DNA of 64,000 nt from Bradyrhizobium erythrophlei (GTDB lineage: Bacteria > Pseudomonadota > Alphaproteobacteria > Rhizobiales > Xanthobacteraceae). This document shows positions 18,119 to 28,265 of the stretch, piece after piece. A program made the position numbers and the translations under genes. Within the stretch, counting starts at the first letter, position 1; each line of letters starts with the position of its first letter. The DNA lies in the NCBI RefSeq assembly GCF_900129505.1, contig NZ_LT670818.1:2914001-2978000 (forward strand), given 5' to 3'. The notes under the pieces were generated by a model. That model was not told where the DNA came from. It saw only the letters and a list, made by a program, of their open reading frames with translations, and made no database searches.

Positions 18119-19177
18119 ATGCTGGAAGCAATACGCAGGGCGATCTCGTTTCTGCGCCAGAAGCAAATCCTGCATAAGCTTGGTGTTGGCGTCAGCGTCA
18201 CGGTCATCGGGATCGCGTGCTACGTGCTCTACCACATGCTGCGCGGTATCGACGTCGACGAGGTCGTCGAGGCGATCAAGCAGACCGAGTACCGCCAGAT
18301 CGCACTGGCGGCGTTGTTCGTGGCCGCGGGTTATTTCACGCTGACCTTCTACGACTGGTTCGCGGTTCGCGCGATCGGCCGCGGCGACATTCCCTACCGC
18401 ATCAACGCGCTTGCCGCCTTCACCAGCTATTCGATCGGGCACAATGTCGGCGCCAGCGTCTTCACGGGCGGTGCGGTGCGCTATCGCATCTATTCCGCCT
18501 GGGGGTTGAACGCGATCGACGTCGCCAAGATCTGCTTTCTGGCCGGCCTGACATTCTGGCTCGGCAACGCTGCGGTACTCGGGCTCGGGATCGCCTTTCA
18601 CCCGGAAGCGGCGTCATCGATCGATCAACTGCCGCCCTGGCTGAACCGCATTACCGCGATCCTGATCATTCTGGCGCTGGTGGGCTATGTGGTCTGGGTC
18701 TGGACCAGGCCGCGAAGTGTCGGTCGCGGGCCCTGGACGGTGGCGCTGCCGGGCGGCCCGCTGACGCTGCTGCAGATCGTGATCGGCATCGTCGATCTCG
18801 GCTTCTGCGCGCTGGCGATGTATGTGCTGGTGCCCGATGAGCCCAATCTCGGCTTTGTCGTGGTCGCGGTGATCTTCGTCTCGGCGACCCTGCTGGGCTT
18901 CGCCAGCCACTCCCCCGGCGGCCTTGGGGTGTTTGACGCGGCCATGCTGGTCGGGCTGTGGCAGATGGACCGGGAAAACCTGCTGGCGGGGATGCTGCTG
19001 TTCCGGGTCCTTTATTATCTCGCCCCCTTCGTCATATCTGTAATCTTGCTGACGTTTCGGGAGGTTATGATAGGGACCCGGACCAAGCGCCTGCGCCAGG
19101 CCAGGACGGCGCTCGAAGCCGGGCCCACCCGCGAAGCCGCCTATGTCAGGGAACGCGGCGACAAGGGCAGCGCCTGA
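18119..19177 (+). CDS. UPF0104 / lysylphosphatidylglycerol-synthase-like membrane protein
   Basis: A 352-residue integral membrane protein with about eight helices, matching the flippase-like transmembrane part of MprF (UPF0104). Typical motifs are FTSYSIGHNVGASVFTGGAVRYRIYS near residue 100 and SHSPGGLGVFDAAML near 262. There is no C-terminal lysyl-transferase domain, so lipid lysinylation is unlikely; lipid transport or flipping is a reasonable guess. It ends 35 bp before phoR but has no evident functional link to it. Confidence 0.85.
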   Translation: MLEAIRRAISFLRQKQILHKLGVGVSVTVIGIACYVLYHMLRGIDVDEVVEAIKQTEYRQIALAALFVAAGYFTLTFYDWFAVRAIGRGDIPYRINALAAFTSYSIGHNVGASVFTGGAVRYRIYSAWGLNAIDVAKICFLAGLTFWLGNAAVLGLGIAFHPEAASSIDQLPPWLNRITAILIILALVGYVVWVWTRPRSVGRGPWTVALPGGPLTLLQIVIGIVDLGFCALAMYVLVPDEPNLGFVVVAVIFVSATLLGFASHSPGGLGVFDAAMLVGLWQMDRENLLAGMLLFRVLYYLAPFVISVILLTFREVMIGTRTKRLRQARTALEAGPTREAAYVRERGDKGSA

Positions 19178-19212
19178 CGATTGAATACCCGAACAGGGAG
19201 ACAGCCGGCCCG

Positions 19213-20514
19213 ATGGCACTCGACGCTCCTTCTGCTTCCTTCTTCTCGCCGTGGCCGGACCGGTTGCGGCATTCGGCCATCATCCTGCTCGCCGCCGGCA
19301 TTGCGCTCGCCGTGCTGGTCGCGTTCGGCGAATTGTCGCCGTTGCGCGCCGGCGCGGTGTTCGTCTGCATCGCCGCCGCCGCGTTGGTGCCGTGGCGCCT
19401 GCACAATGTCGCCACCTCCCGCGAAGACGTCCGCGGCATCACCAGCCCGGTCGAAACCGCCGCCGTCAGCGCCATCGTTGCCGGCATGCCGGATCCCGCG
19501 GTGCTGCTCGATCGCGCCGGCCGCGTCATTCACCTCAACGCCGCAGCGGCGCAGCTCGCGCCGGCGCTGCGCAAGAACGAACTCGCCCAGTTCGCGCTGC
19601 GCTCGCCCGAGATCATCAGCGCGCTGCGCGAAGCCATTGCCACCACGGAACCCCGCCGCGCCACCTATCTCGATCACGTGCCGGTCGACCGCTGGATGGA
19701 ACTGATCATCACCCCGGTGCCGGTGCCGACGCTGTTCGGCGGCACCGAAAAATGCATGCTGATGACCTTCCACGATCAGACGCCGCTGCGCCGGGTCGAG
19801 GAAATGCGCGCCGACTTCGTCGCCAATGCCAGCCATGAATTGCGCACGCCGCTGGCGGCGCTGTCGGGCTTCATCGATACGCTGCAGGGGCCGGCCAAGG
19901 AGGACGCCAAGGCGCGGGAGCGTTTCCTCGGCATCATGCATACCCAGGCGACCCGGATGGCGCGGCTGATCGACGATCTGTTGTCGCTGTCGCGGGTCGA
20001 ATTGTCAGCCCATGTCCGCCCCGACACGCTGGTCGATATCGTCCCGATCATCCGCCAGGTCGCCGACGGGCTGGAGCCGCTGGCGCGGGAACGCCAGGTC
20101 ACGATCGACATCCAGTTGCCGGAGAGCCCTGTCGTGATCGCCGGCGACCGCGAGGAACTGCTGCGGCTGTTCGAGAACCTGATCGAGAACGCGCTGAAAT
20201 ACGGCGCCTCCGGCGGCAAGGTTATCGTCTCCCTGGTCGCGGCGGTCTCGGGCGAGGGGGTGCCGGAAGTCCGGGTCATGGTACGCGATTTCGGCCCCGG
20301 CATCGCGCCCGAGCATCTGCCGCGGCTCACCGAGCGGTTCTACCGGGTGGACGTCGGCGACAGCCGCGCACAGGGCGGCACGGGGCTGGGTTTATCGCTG
20401 GTTAAACATATCGTTAACCGCCATCGCGGCCGGTTATTGATCGAAAGCGTGCCTAAGCACGGGGCGACTTTTACCGCCTGTTTTCCCCAGGCGAAAACCC
20501 CTGCTTCCGCTTAA
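19213..20514 (+). CDS. phoR: Phosphate-regulon sensor histidine kinase
   Basis: 433 residues: two N-terminal membrane helices (about 15-55), a PAS-like region (about 90-190), then a HisKA domain with ASHELRTPLAALSGF (phospho-acceptor His near 216) and an HATPase domain with NLIENALKYG, DFGPGIA and GGTGLGLSLVKHI. It phosphorylates PhoB when phosphate is scarce. Its place before pstS, with phoB at the far end of the cluster, identifies it. The start is the ATG at 19213 after a GGGAG site; the frame is open further upstream inside the previous gene. Confidence 0.93.
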   Translation: MALDAPSASFFSPWPDRLRHSAIILLAAGIALAVLVAFGELSPLRAGAVFVCIAAAALVPWRLHNVATSREDVRGITSPVETAAVSAIVAGMPDPAVLLDRAGRVIHLNAAAAQLAPALRKNELAQFALRSPEIISALREAIATTEPRRATYLDHVPVDRWMELIITPVPVPTLFGGTEKCMLMTFHDQTPLRRVEEMRADFVANASHELRTPLAALSGFIDTLQGPAKEDAKARERFLGIMHTQATRMARLIDDLLSLSRVELSAHVRPDTLVDIVPIIRQVADGLEPLARERQVTIDIQLPESPVVIAGDREELLRLFENLIENALKYGASGGKVIVSLVAAVSGEGVPEVRVMVRDFGPGIAPEHLPRLTERFYRVDVGDSRAQGGTGLGLSLVKHIVNRHRGRLLIESVPKHGATFTACFPQAKTPASA

Positions 20515-20540
20515 AAACAAGCAATTTCAGCTGCTTGGCT

Positions 20541-20558
20541 ATGTCATCCAGGTGTCAC
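20541..20558 (+). promoter_or_regulatory. Pho box upstream of pstS
   Basis: ATGTCAT-CCAG-GTGTCAC is an 18-bp match to the two 7-bp PhoB half-sites separated by 4 bp (consensus CTGTCAT, 4 bp, CTGTCAC/T). A possible -10 (TAAAAC) begins 10 bp downstream, as in PhoB-activated promoters, where the Pho box replaces the -35. The pstS ATG is about 96 bp further on. Confidence 0.82.
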
Positions 20559-20654
20559 TAAACCTTCGTAAAACGAGCACCGACCGCTCCTACACGAGCG
20601 GGCGTGAGCGCAGTCGGGCGCATTTGGCGCTTCGCTCACCAGGGAGACCAGCAC

Positions 20655-21665
20655 ATGAATTTCATCAAAGCTATCGTCGCTGCCGGCCTGGTCGCCGCAT
20701 CGACGTCGGCGTTTGCCGCCGACATTACCGGAGCGGGCGCGACGTTCCCGTTCCCGATCTATTCGAAATGGGCCGATGCCTACAAAAAGGAGACCGGCAA
20801 CGGTCTGAACTACCAGTCGATCGGCTCCGGCGGCGGCATCAAGCAGATCGAGGCCAAGACCGTGACGTTCGGCGCCTCCGACATGCCGCTCAAGGTCGAG
20901 CAGCTCGAGAAGGACGGCCTGATCCAGTGGCCGATGGTCATGGGTGCGATCGTTCCCGTGGTCAATCTCGAGGGTGTGAAGCCCGGTGAAATGGTGTTCG
21001 ACGGCGATACGCTCGCCAACATCTATCTCGGCAAGATCACCAAGTGGGACGATCCGGCGATCAAGAAGCTCAATCCGAACGTGAAGCTGCCGACCGACGC
21101 GATCACGGTGGTGCGCCGTTCCGACGGTTCGGGCACGACCTTCAACTTCACCAACTACCTGTCCAAGGTCAGCGCGGACTGGAAGTCCAAGGTCGGCGAG
21201 GGCACCGCGGTTGAGTGGCCGGTCGGCGTCGGCGCCAAGGGCAACGAAGGCGTCTCCGGCAATATCGGCCAGACCAGGAACTCGATCGGCTATGTCGAAT
21301 ACGCCTATGCCAAGCAGAACAAGCTGACCTATACCGCGATGGTCAACAAGGCCGGCAAGACCGTGCAGCCGACCGTCGGCGCGTTCCAGGCCGCCGCCTC
21401 GAACGCCGACTGGGCCAAGGCCCCCGGCTACTACGTGATCCTCACCGATCAGCCCGGCGAAAAGTCATGGCCGGTCACGGCCTCGACCTTCATCCTGATG
21501 CACAAGGAGCCGGCGGATAAGGCCGCTTCCGCCGAAGCCATCAAGTTCTTCAAATGGGCCTTCGCCAAGGGCGACAAGATGGCCGAAGAACTCGACTACA
21601 TCCCGATGCCGGAGCCGGTGGTCAAGCTGATCGAGAAGACCTGGTCGGCCGATATCAAGAGCTGA
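20655..21665 (+). CDS. pstS: Phosphate ABC transporter substrate-binding protein
   Basis: 336 residues with a clear signal peptide (cleavage after SAFA near residue 21). The mature protein begins [27 protein letters not shown], and contains [20 protein letters not shown] and [19 protein letters not shown], the phosphate-contact regions of PstS. It binds phosphate in the periplasm for PstCAB. A Pho box lies upstream. The hairpin after the stop may raise its mRNA level relative to pstC. Confidence 0.96.
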   Translation: MNFIKAIVAAGLVAASTSAFAADITGAGATFPFPIYSKWADAYKKETGNGLNYQSIGSGGGIKQIEAKTVTFGASDMPLKVEQLEKDGLIQWPMVMGAIVPVVNLEGVKPGEMVFDGDTLANIYLGKITKWDDPAIKKLNPNVKLPTDAITVVRRSDGSGTTFNFTNYLSKVSADWKSKVGEGTAVEWPVGVGAKGNEGVSGNIGQTRNSIGYVEYAYAKQNKLTYTAMVNKAGKTVQPTVGAFQAAASNADWAKAPGYYVILTDQPGEKSWPVTASTFILMHKEPADKAASAEAIKFFKWAFAKGDKMAEELDYIPMPEPVVKLIEKTWSADIKS

Positions 21666-21681
21666 GCGGAGGCATTTCTTT

Positions 21682-21726
21682 CCCGGACGCGGAGCAGCGC
21701 CGTTGGTGCCGCTCCGCGAAACCGGG
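21682..21726 (+). terminator. Hairpin between pstS and pstC
   Basis: Stem arms CCCGG/CCGGG and CGCGGAGC/GCTCCGCG enclose a GC-rich loop. No T-run follows. It is better read as an mRNA-stabilising or attenuating hairpin than as a full terminator. Confidence 0.55.
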
Positions 21727-21815
21727 ACCGCCCGCAAAGCCAGCAAGATCGACCCCGGATCGGCGCTGCGCCCATCCGGGCAGACGGCTCAAGTAAAACA
21801 CTATAGGGGATTGGC

Positions 21816-22814
21816 GTGGCAGACATGGCCGTTCAGAGCGATGTAATGGAAGCCGCCGGACCTTACGATCGCGCCCGCGCGCTGAACGCTTTCAAACTCG
21901 GCGATGTCACCTTCTACTGGATCACGCGCGCCTGCGCGGTTTCGGTCCTCCTGATCCTCGGCGGCATCATCCTTTCCCTGATCGTCGGCGCCTGGCCGGC
22001 GATCCAGCAATACGGCATTGCGTTCCTGTACACGTCGCGCTGGGCGCCGTCGGCCGATCCGCCGGTGCTCGGTGCGCTCGGCCCGATGTACGGCACGCTG
22101 GTGACCTCGTTCATCGCGATGCTGATCGCCATCCCGGTGGGACTGGGGATCGCGATCTTCCTCACTGAACTCTGCCCGCAATGGCTGCGGCGCCCGATCG
22201 GAATAGCCATCGAATTGCTCGCCGGCATCCCCTCGATCATCTACGGCATGTGGGGGTTCTTCGTGCTCGGCCCGTTCCTGGCCTACACGTTCCAGCCCTT
22301 CATGATCAAAGTGTTCGACGGCATCCCGATCCTCGGTTCGATCTTCGCAGGCCCGCCTTCCTATCTCAGCCTGTTCAACGCGGCGCTGATCCTGGCCATC
22401 ATGGTGCTGCCCTTCATCACCGCGATCTCGGTCGACGTGTTCAAGACCGTGCCGCCGGTGCTGAAGGAAGCGGCCTACGGCGTCGGCTGCACCACCTGGG
22501 AAGTGGTGCGCAACGTCGTGATCCCCTACACCCGCGTCGGCGTCATCGGCGGCGTCATGCTGGCGCTCGGCCGGGCGCTCGGTGAGACCATGGCGGTCAC
22601 CTTCATCATCGGCAATTCCTTCCGAATCTCGTCCTCGATCTTTGCACCGGGCACCACGATCTCGGCGGCGATCGCATCCGAATTCGCCGAAAGCGACGGC
22701 CTGCACCAGTCCGGCCTGATCCTGCTCGGACTGCTGCTGTTCGTGCTGACCTTCTTCGTGCTGGCGGCGGCGCGGTTGATGCTGATGCGGCTGGAAAAGA
22801 AGGCGGGGAACTAG
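21816..22814 (+). CDS. pstC: Phosphate ABC transporter permease
   Basis: 332 residues, six membrane helices. The permease coupling loop is seen in [50 protein letters not shown]. It forms the inner-membrane channel with PstA. The frame starts at GTG 21816; an ATG three codons later (21825) is an equally good start. pstA follows after 4 bp. Confidence 0.95.
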   Translation: MADMAVQSDVMEAAGPYDRARALNAFKLGDVTFYWITRACAVSVLLILGGIILSLIVGAWPAIQQYGIAFLYTSRWAPSADPPVLGALGPMYGTLVTSFIAMLIAIPVGLGIAIFLTELCPQWLRRPIGIAIELLAGIPSIIYGMWGFFVLGPFLAYTFQPFMIKVFDGIPILGSIFAGPPSYLSLFNAALILAIMVLPFITAISVDVFKTVPPVLKEAAYGVGCTTWEVVRNVVIPYTRVGVIGGVMLALGRALGETMAVTFIIGNSFRISSSIFAPGTTISAAIASEFAESDGLHQSGLILLGLLLFVLTFFVLAAARLMLMRLEKKAGN

Positions 22815-22818
22815 GATC

Positions 22819-23664
22819 ATGAATCCGATCTACACGCGCCGCCGCCGCAACGACATCATCATCCGCGGGCTTTGCTTCGGCGCCGCGCTGTTCGGCGTGA
22901 CCTGGCTGGCGCTGATCCTGTTCACGCTGCTCTATAATGGTCTGGCCGGCCTCAACCTCGAGATATTCACGCAGAACACGCCGCCGCCCGGATCGACCGA
23001 CGGCGGCCTGCTCAACGCGATCGTCGGCTCCGTCATCATGACCGTGATCGGGGTCGGCATCGGCGCGCCGCTCGGCCTGTTCGCCGGCACTTATCTGGCC
23101 GAATACGGCCGCAACGATCGCCTCACCTCGGTGATCCGGTTCATCAACGACATCCTGCTCAGCGCGCCCTCGATCATCATCGGCCTGTTCGTGTATGGTG
23201 CTGTGGTGGTGCCGATGGGCGGGTTCTCGGCTTTGGCGGGTTCGCTGGCGCTCGCGGTGATCGTCATTCCGGTGGTGGTGCGCACCACCGAGGACATGCT
23301 GCTGCTGGTACCCAATCCGCTGCGCGAGGCGGCGTCCGCCCTCGGCCTGCCGCGCTCGCTGGTGATCAAGCGCATCGCCTACCGCGCGGCGCGCTCCGGC
23401 CTGATCACCGGCGTGCTGCTGGCCACCGCCCGCGTCGCCGGCGAGACCGCGCCGCTGCTGTTTACCGCGCTCTCCAACCAGTTCTTCAGCCTCAGCCTGA
23501 ACAAGACGATGGCCAATTTGCCGGTGACCATCAACAACTTCGTGCAAAGCCCCTATGCCTACTGGAAGCAGCTCGCCTGGAGCGGGGCCTTGCTCATCAC
23601 CCTGACCGTGCTTGCCCTGAATATTGGCGCGCGCATTCTTGGCGCCGAGAGGACCGCAAAATGA
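22819..23664 (+). CDS. pstA: Phosphate ABC transporter permease
   Basis: 281 residues with about six helices and the coupling motif [49 protein letters not shown]. It pairs with PstC in the inner membrane. Its stop overlaps the pstB start (ATGA), showing tight translational coupling. Confidence 0.95.
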   Translation: MNPIYTRRRRNDIIIRGLCFGAALFGVTWLALILFTLLYNGLAGLNLEIFTQNTPPPGSTDGGLLNAIVGSVIMTVIGVGIGAPLGLFAGTYLAEYGRNDRLTSVIRFINDILLSAPSIIIGLFVYGAVVVPMGGFSALAGSLALAVIVIPVVVRTTEDMLLLVPNPLREAASALGLPRSLVIKRIAYRAARSGLITGVLLATARVAGETAPLLFTALSNQFFSLSLNKTMANLPVTINNFVQSPYAYWKQLAWSGALLITLTVLALNIGARILGAERTAK

Positions 23665-24482
23665 GTGACCTTTCTGTATCTGTTAGTCAGGCCGGCGGAT
23701 CCGTTCCCTCGGTTATGTTGCCCGAAGCCCCCGCAAAGGTCACTGCGCGAGGCCTGAACTTCTATTACGGTGAGAACCATGCGCTGAAGAACATCAACAT
23801 CACGCTGGGCACCAACCGCGTCACCGCCTTCATCGGGCCGTCCGGCTGCGGCAAGTCGACTTTGCTGCGGATTTTCAACCGGATGTACGATCTCTACCCG
23901 GGGCAGCGCGCCACCGGCCAGCTGATGCTCGACCAGATCAACATTCTCGACCCCAAGCTCGATCTCAATCTGCTGCGCGCCCGGGTCGGCATGGTGTTCC
24001 AGAAGCCGACGCCGTTTCCGATGACGATCTACGAGAACATCGCGTTCGGCATCCGGCTCTACGAGAAGATCTCCAAGTCCGAGATGGACGGCCGGGTGGA
24101 AAAGGCGCTGCGCGGCGGCGCGCTGTGGAACGAGGTCAAGGACAAGCTGAACGCCTCGGGGTTGAGCCTGTCCGGCGGCCAGCAGCAGCGGCTCTGCATC
24201 GCCCGCACGGTCGCGGTGCGCCCCGAGGTGATCCTGTTCGACGAGCCGTGCTCGGCGCTCGATCCGATTTCGACCGCCAAGGTCGAGGAATTGATCCAGG
24301 AACTGGCGGAGGACTACACCATCGCCATCGTCACCCATAACATGCAGCAGGCCGCGCGCGTCTCCGACAAGACCGCCTTCATGTATCTCGGCGAGCTGAT
24401 CGAATTCGACGAAACCAACAAGATATTCACCTCGCCGAGCGATCGACGCACGCAGGACTACATTACCGGCCGGTTCGGCTAA
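23661..24482 (+). CDS. pstB: Phosphate ABC transporter ATPase
   Basis: 273 residues. Walker [10 protein letters not shown] near residue 56, Q-loop VFQKPTPFP near 113, signature LSGGQQQRL near 172, Walker [15 protein letters not shown] near 190, and the switch His in IVTHNMQQA. It energises PstSCA and, with PhoU, signals phosphate status to PhoR. Overlaps pstA by 4 bp. Confidence 0.97.
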   Translation: MSDLSVSVSQAGGSVPSVMLPEAPAKVTARGLNFYYGENHALKNINITLGTNRVTAFIGPSGCGKSTLLRIFNRMYDLYPGQRATGQLMLDQINILDPKLDLNLLRARVGMVFQKPTPFPMTIYENIAFGIRLYEKISKSEMDGRVEKALRGGALWNEVKDKLNASGLSLSGGQQQRLCIARTVAVRPEVILFDEPCSALDPISTAKVEELIQELAEDYTIAIVTHNMQQAARVSDKTAFMYLGELIEFDETNKIFTSPSDRRTQDYITGRFG

Positions 24483-24493
24483 GGGAGAACAAG

Positions 24494-25210
24494 ATGGTTT
24501 CCGAACACACCGCCAAGGCGTTCGACAGCGATCTGCAGGAGCTGACCCGGCTGGTCGCCGAGATGGGCGGCCTCGCCGAACGCATGATCGTCGATTCCGT
24601 CGATGCGCTGATCCGCAGGGATGTCGCGCTCGGCCAGCGTGTCGTCGCCGCCGACGCCGAAATCGACAATCTGCAGCGCGTGATCGAAGAGCGCGCGGTA
24701 TTGACCATCGCCCGGCGCCAGCCGATGGCGGTGGACCTGCGCGAAATCGTTGGCGCCATGCGGGTCGCCACCGATCTGGAGCGGATCGGGGATCTCGCCA
24801 AGAACATGGGCAAGCGGGTCGCGGCGCTGGAGAGCGATTTCCAGCCGCTGAAGCTGATCCGCGGCCTCGAGCATATGACCGACCTGGTGCAGTCGCAGGT
24901 CAAATCCGTGCTCGACGCCTATGCGGCACACGATTTGCCGGCGGCGATGGCGGTCTGGAAGGGCGACGAGGAAGTCGACGCCATCTGCACCTCGCTGTTC
25001 CGCGAACTGCTCACTTATATGATGGAAGATCCGCGCAACATCTCGTTCTGCATCCACCTGATGTTCTGCGCCAAGAATATCGAGCGGATCGGCGATCATG
25101 CCACCAATATCGCGGAAACCGTTTTCTACATGATCGAAGGTCAGCAGATCACGGACAAGCGCCCGAAGGGCGACATGACGACTTTTGCGACGACGGTACC
25201 TGGAAACTGA
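24494..25210 (+). CDS. phoU: Phosphate signalling protein
   Basis: 238 residues forming two PhoU three-helix repeats. Characteristic acidic metal-binding motifs occur in both halves: VATDLERIGDLAKNMGK near residue 90 and CAKNIERIGDHATNIAETVFY near 195. It links PstB activity to inhibition of PhoR. Starts 11 bp after pstB with an AGGGAGAA site. Confidence 0.96.
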   Translation: MVSEHTAKAFDSDLQELTRLVAEMGGLAERMIVDSVDALIRRDVALGQRVVAADAEIDNLQRVIEERAVLTIARRQPMAVDLREIVGAMRVATDLERIGDLAKNMGKRVAALESDFQPLKLIRGLEHMTDLVQSQVKSVLDAYAAHDLPAAMAVWKGDEEVDAICTSLFRELLTYMMEDPRNISFCIHLMFCAKNIERIGDHATNIAETVFYMIEGQQITDKRPKGDMTTFATTVPGN

Positions 25211-25233
25211 GATTAAGATAAAGGCTTGAACAT

Positions 25234-25935
25234 ATGAGCGCGCGCATTCTGGTGGTGGAAGACGAAGAAGCGTTGACCACGCTGCTTCGCTACAACCTCG
25301 ATGCCGAGGGTTACGACGTCGAAACCGTTGCCCGCGGCGACGACGCCGATACCAGGCTGAAGGAACGAATCCCCGACCTGATCGTGCTGGACTGGATGCT
25401 GCCGGGCCTGTCCGGCATCGAGCTGTGCCGCCGTTTGCGGGCGCGGCCGGAGACCAAGTCGCTACCGATCATCATGCTGACCGCGCGCGGCGAGGAAAGC
25501 GAGCGGGTCCGGGGCCTCGCCACCGGCGCCGACGATTACATCGTCAAGCCGTTCTCGGTGCCGGAGCTTTTGGCGCGGGTGAAGGGCCTGTTGCGCCGTG
25601 CCAGCCCCGAGCGGCTCGCGACCGTTCTGGCTTATGGCGACATCGAGCTCGACCGCGAGAAGCGCCGCGTCGCCCGCTCCGGCCGCCCGATCGACCTCGG
25701 GCCGACCGAGTACCGGCTGCTGGAATTCTTCCTGGAACATCCGGGCCGCGTGTTCAGCCGCGAGCAGTTGCTCGACAGCGTCTGGGGCCGCGACATCTAT
25801 ATCGACGAGCGTACCGTGGATGTGCACATCGGACGCCTGCGCAAGCTGCTCAATCCCGGCCGCGAGCAGGACCCGATCCGCACCGTCCGCGGCGCCGGCT
25901 ACGCGCTCGACGACCGGTTTGCCAAGGTGGAATAA
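25234..25935 (+). CDS. phoB: Phosphate-regulon response regulator
   Basis: 233 residues. Receiver domain with VVEDEEAL acidic pocket, phospho-acceptor Asp in DLIVLDWMLPG near residue 53, and Lys in DYIVKPF near 105. The C-terminal OmpR/PhoB winged helix (about 130-230) contains TEYRLLEFFLEHPGRVFSREQLLDSVWG and DERTVDVHIGRLRKLL. Once phosphorylated by PhoR it binds Pho boxes such as the one before pstS. Confidence 0.96.
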   Translation: MSARILVVEDEEALTTLLRYNLDAEGYDVETVARGDDADTRLKERIPDLIVLDWMLPGLSGIELCRRLRARPETKSLPIIMLTARGEESERVRGLATGADDYIVKPFSVPELLARVKGLLRRASPERLATVLAYGDIELDREKRRVARSGRPIDLGPTEYRLLEFFLEHPGRVFSREQLLDSVWGRDIYIDERTVDVHIGRLRKLLNPGREQDPIRTVRGAGYALDDRFAKVE

Positions 25936-25940
25936 TTCCA

Positions 25941-26064
25941 GCGTCGTCCCGGCGAATGCCGGGAGCCATACGCCGTGTCATTGATTTTGAGAGACGGTGT
26001 TCGACGACTTTGCCTAACCACGACTATCGGTGGTTACGGGTCCCGGCGTTCGCCGGGACGACGA
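25941..26064. repeat. Dispersed hairpin repeat, family 4
   Basis: Begins GCGTCGTCCCGGCGAATGCC and ends with the inverse around GGCGTTCGCCGGGACGACG; a second inner inverted pair (AACCACGA...CGGTGGTT) is near the right end. It separates the convergent phoB and gcrA genes. Confidence 0.7.
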
Positions 26065-26083
26065 CAGATATGAAGCGCGTCCG

Positions 26084-26593
26084 TTACCTTGCCGGCTTCG
26101 GCTGCTGGCGGCGGCGGTCGGAGGCGGGCTGATAGGCGATCCGCGAGTGATGCGCGCAATAGGGCAGGCTGCTCAGCGCCTTGCCGCCGCAGAAGAAGAA
26201 TTCCGGGCTCGAGGGATCGCCGACCGGCCAGTGGCAGGTGGCCTCGTTCAGCTCCAGCAGCGACAGCCGCTGGCTCATCGGCACCACGTTGTCATAGGAG
26301 ATCGGATCCGGCTCCAGCTCGACCTCGAAGGCATGGGCCAGCGCGGTATTGCCGCGCGAGACCGGCCGGGCGACCCGCATCATGTGCTGGGCCGGACGGG
26401 CTTTGCGCTGCCGCGGGGCTGCCGAGGAGGGGCTCTTGGCGCGGCCGGAAAGGCCGAGCCGGTGGACTTTGCCGATTACGGCGTTGCGCGTCACATTTCC
26501 GAGTTCCGCGGCGATCTGGCTGGCCGAAAGTCCGCCTTCCCAGAGTTTCTTCAGTTGCTCGACGCGATCGTCGGACCAGGTCAATACTGTCAT
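26084..26593 (-). CDS. gcrA: GcrA cell-cycle regulator
   Basis: 169 residues. The N-terminal helix-turn-helix has the highly conserved sequence WSDDRVEQLKKLWEGGLSAS and then QIAAELGNVTRNAVIGKVHRLGL. The C-terminal half contains the conserved CHWPVGDP and FFFCGGKAL...PYCAHHSRIAYQP, with Cys/His residues that look like a small structural site. GcrA acts with sigma-70 at CcrM-methylated GANTC promoters in alphaproteobacteria. It is a single gene, convergent with phoB. Confidence 0.94.
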   Translation of the reverse strand: MTVLTWSDDRVEQLKKLWEGGLSASQIAAELGNVTRNAVIGKVHRLGLSGRAKSPSSAAPRQRKARPAQHMMRVARPVSRGNTALAHAFEVELEPDPISYDNVVPMSQRLSLLELNEATCHWPVGDPSSPEFFFCGGKALSSLPYCAHHSRIAYQPASDRRRQQPKPAR

Positions 26594-26914
26594 CGCCCTC
26601 TTTCCCTCGCGTCGCGCCGGCCGAATTCGGGACAGCGCTGCGATGTCAATCGTCTCAAAAATCCCTGCCGGCAGAATCCCTTAGCCCTCGCCGGGCGCGA
26701 AAAGCACGCCCGAACGTTTACGCCGAACAAAAGCGACTTAAAGGGATCAGTACCACCGCACGAGATGTCGTACCCGACAGGAAAGAAGCTACAATATGGC
26801 GTGACTCCCGCGCAAGAGTCCGCGCGCGTGCGTCCACATGTTCCGTCACCTAAGCATTGCAATGCGCTCTTTCCGCGACACCGGAGGTTTACGGGAGCGG
26901 CGTGCTCCGGCCTG

Positions 26915-26942
26915 TTGACACGTATCGCCTTGCGCATAGAAT
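26915..26942 (+). promoter_or_regulatory. Strong sigma-70-like promoter before argD
   Basis: TTGACA at 26915-26920 and TAGAAT at 26937-26942, separated by 16 bp, a near-consensus housekeeping promoter pointing toward argD. A terminator-like hairpin begins about 8 bp after the -10. Confidence 0.6.
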
Positions 26943-26950
26943 AGTTCCCA

Positions 26951-26984
26951 CGTGCCGCCCCGAAAAGGCGGCACGTTTTGTTTT
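26951..26984 (+). terminator. Terminator-like hairpin in the argD leader
   Basis: CGTGCCGCC, a 7-base loop, then GGCGGCACG followed by TTTTGTTTT: a textbook intrinsic terminator. It stands between the promoter at 26915 and the argD start, so it is either an attenuator or the end of a small RNA that begins further upstream. Confidence 0.75.
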
Positions 26985-27053
26985 CCGGGCTGGTTGCCGA
27001 TGCGATCGCGCCAATGCGCGCATCGCGGCCTGTCCTAACCTTCAGTGACCGCC

Positions 27054-28265
27054 ATGACCAACAGCGCGACGTCGCATCTGCTTCCCGTATTCGCCAGGGC
27101 CGATCTCGGTTTCGAGCGCGGCGAGGGCTGTTGGCTGATCGCGACCAATGGCGAACGTTATCTCGATTTCACCAGCGGCGTGGCGGTGAATGCGCTCGGC
27201 CATTGCCATCCGCATTTGGTCGCAGCGCTGCAGGAGCAGGCCACAAAACTGTGGCACATGTCGAACCTGTTCAAGAGTCCGGACGGCGAAAGACTGGCGG
27301 CGCGGCTGTGCGAACAGAGCTTTGCCGACTTTGTCTTTTTCGCCAATTCCGGCGCCGAGGCGATGGAATGCGCCATCAAGGTTACGCGCAAATATCACGC
27401 CTCCAAGGGCCATCCCGAGCGTTACCGCATCATCACGTTCGACGGCGCATTTCACGGCCGCACTCTGGCGACGCTGGCCGCGACCGGCTCGCCGAAATAT
27501 CTCGAAGGTTTTGGACCGCCGGTGGAAGGCTTCGATCAGGTGCCGCTCGGCGATCTCGAAGCAGTCAAGAAGGCGATCGGCCCGCATACCGCGGGCATCC
27601 TGATCGAGCCGCTGCAGGGCGAAGGCGGCGTGCGTGCCGCGCCGCACGCCTTCTTCAAGGCGCTGCGCCAGCTCTGCGACGACAAGGGTCTGTTGCTTGT
27701 GTTCGATGAAGTGCAGACCGGCATGGGCCGCACCGGCGAGCTGTTCGCCCACAAGCGCGTCGGGGTTACTCCCGATGTCATGTCGCTGGCGAAGGCGCTC
27801 GGCGGCGGCTTTCCGATCGGCGCGTGTCTCGCGACCGCGGAAGCTGCCTCCGGCATGACGCCGGGCTCGCACGGCTCGACCTTCGGCGGCAATCCGCTCG
27901 CGGTTGCGGCTGCAAACGCGGTGCTGGACGTCATGCTCAAGCCCGGTTTCTTCGAGCATGTGCAGCGGATGTCGCTGCTGCTCAAGCAGAAGCTGGCCTC
28001 GGTGGTCGACCGCCATCCGGCTGTGCTCGCCGAGGTACGCGGCGAGGGACTCCTGATCGGCGTCAAGGCGGTGGTGCCGTCGGGCGATCTGGTGACGGCG
28101 CTGCGCGAGCAGAACCTGCTCACCGTCGGCGCCGGCGACAATGTCGTCCGGTTCCTGCCGCCCCTGATCGTGACCGAGGCGGAGATCGAGGATTCCGTAC
28201 AGCGGCTCGAGCGGGCCTGCGCCAGGCTTTCCGGCAGTGAGTTGAAGCGGGCGGCGGGGCAATGA
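27054..28265 (+). CDS. argD: Acetylornithine aminotransferase
   Basis: 403 residues, class III PLP aminotransferase of arginine synthesis (N-acetyl-glutamate semialdehyde to N-acetylornithine). Seen are [17 protein letters not shown], the substrate/PLP site [29 protein letters not shown], the PLP-binding Lys in [14 protein letters not shown] near residue 247, and [18 protein letters not shown] 27054 is preferred; GTG 27045 would add three residues. Its stop overlaps argF (ATGA). Confidence 0.95.
   Translation: MTNSATSHLLPVFARADLGFERGEGCWLIATNGERYLDFTSGVAVNALGHCHPHLVAALQEQATKLWHMSNLFKSPDGERLAARLCEQSFADFVFFANSGAEAMECAIKVTRKYHASKGHPERYRIITFDGAFHGRTLATLAATGSPKYLEGFGPPVEGFDQVPLGDLEAVKKAIGPHTAGILIEPLQGEGGVRAAPHAFFKALRQLCDDKGLLLVFDEVQTGMGRTGELFAHKRVGVTPDVMSLAKALGGGFPIGACLATAEAASGMTPGSHGSTFGGNPLAVAAANAVLDVMLKPGFFEHVQRMSLLLKQKLASVVDRHPAVLAEVRGEGLLIGVKAVVPSGDLVTALREQNLLTVGAGDNVVRFLPPLIVTEAEIEDSVQRLERACARLSGSELKRAAGQ

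Noticed and set aside
18958..19212. N-terminal extension of phoR
   Set aside because: The frame is open upstream but overlaps the end of the UPF0104 gene; the Met at 19213 with its ribosome site gives the expected membrane-anchored kinase.
21801..22820. 339-residue minus-strand frame over pstC
   Set aside because: Antisense of a definite permease gene; Gln/Arg/His-rich sequence typical of a shadow.
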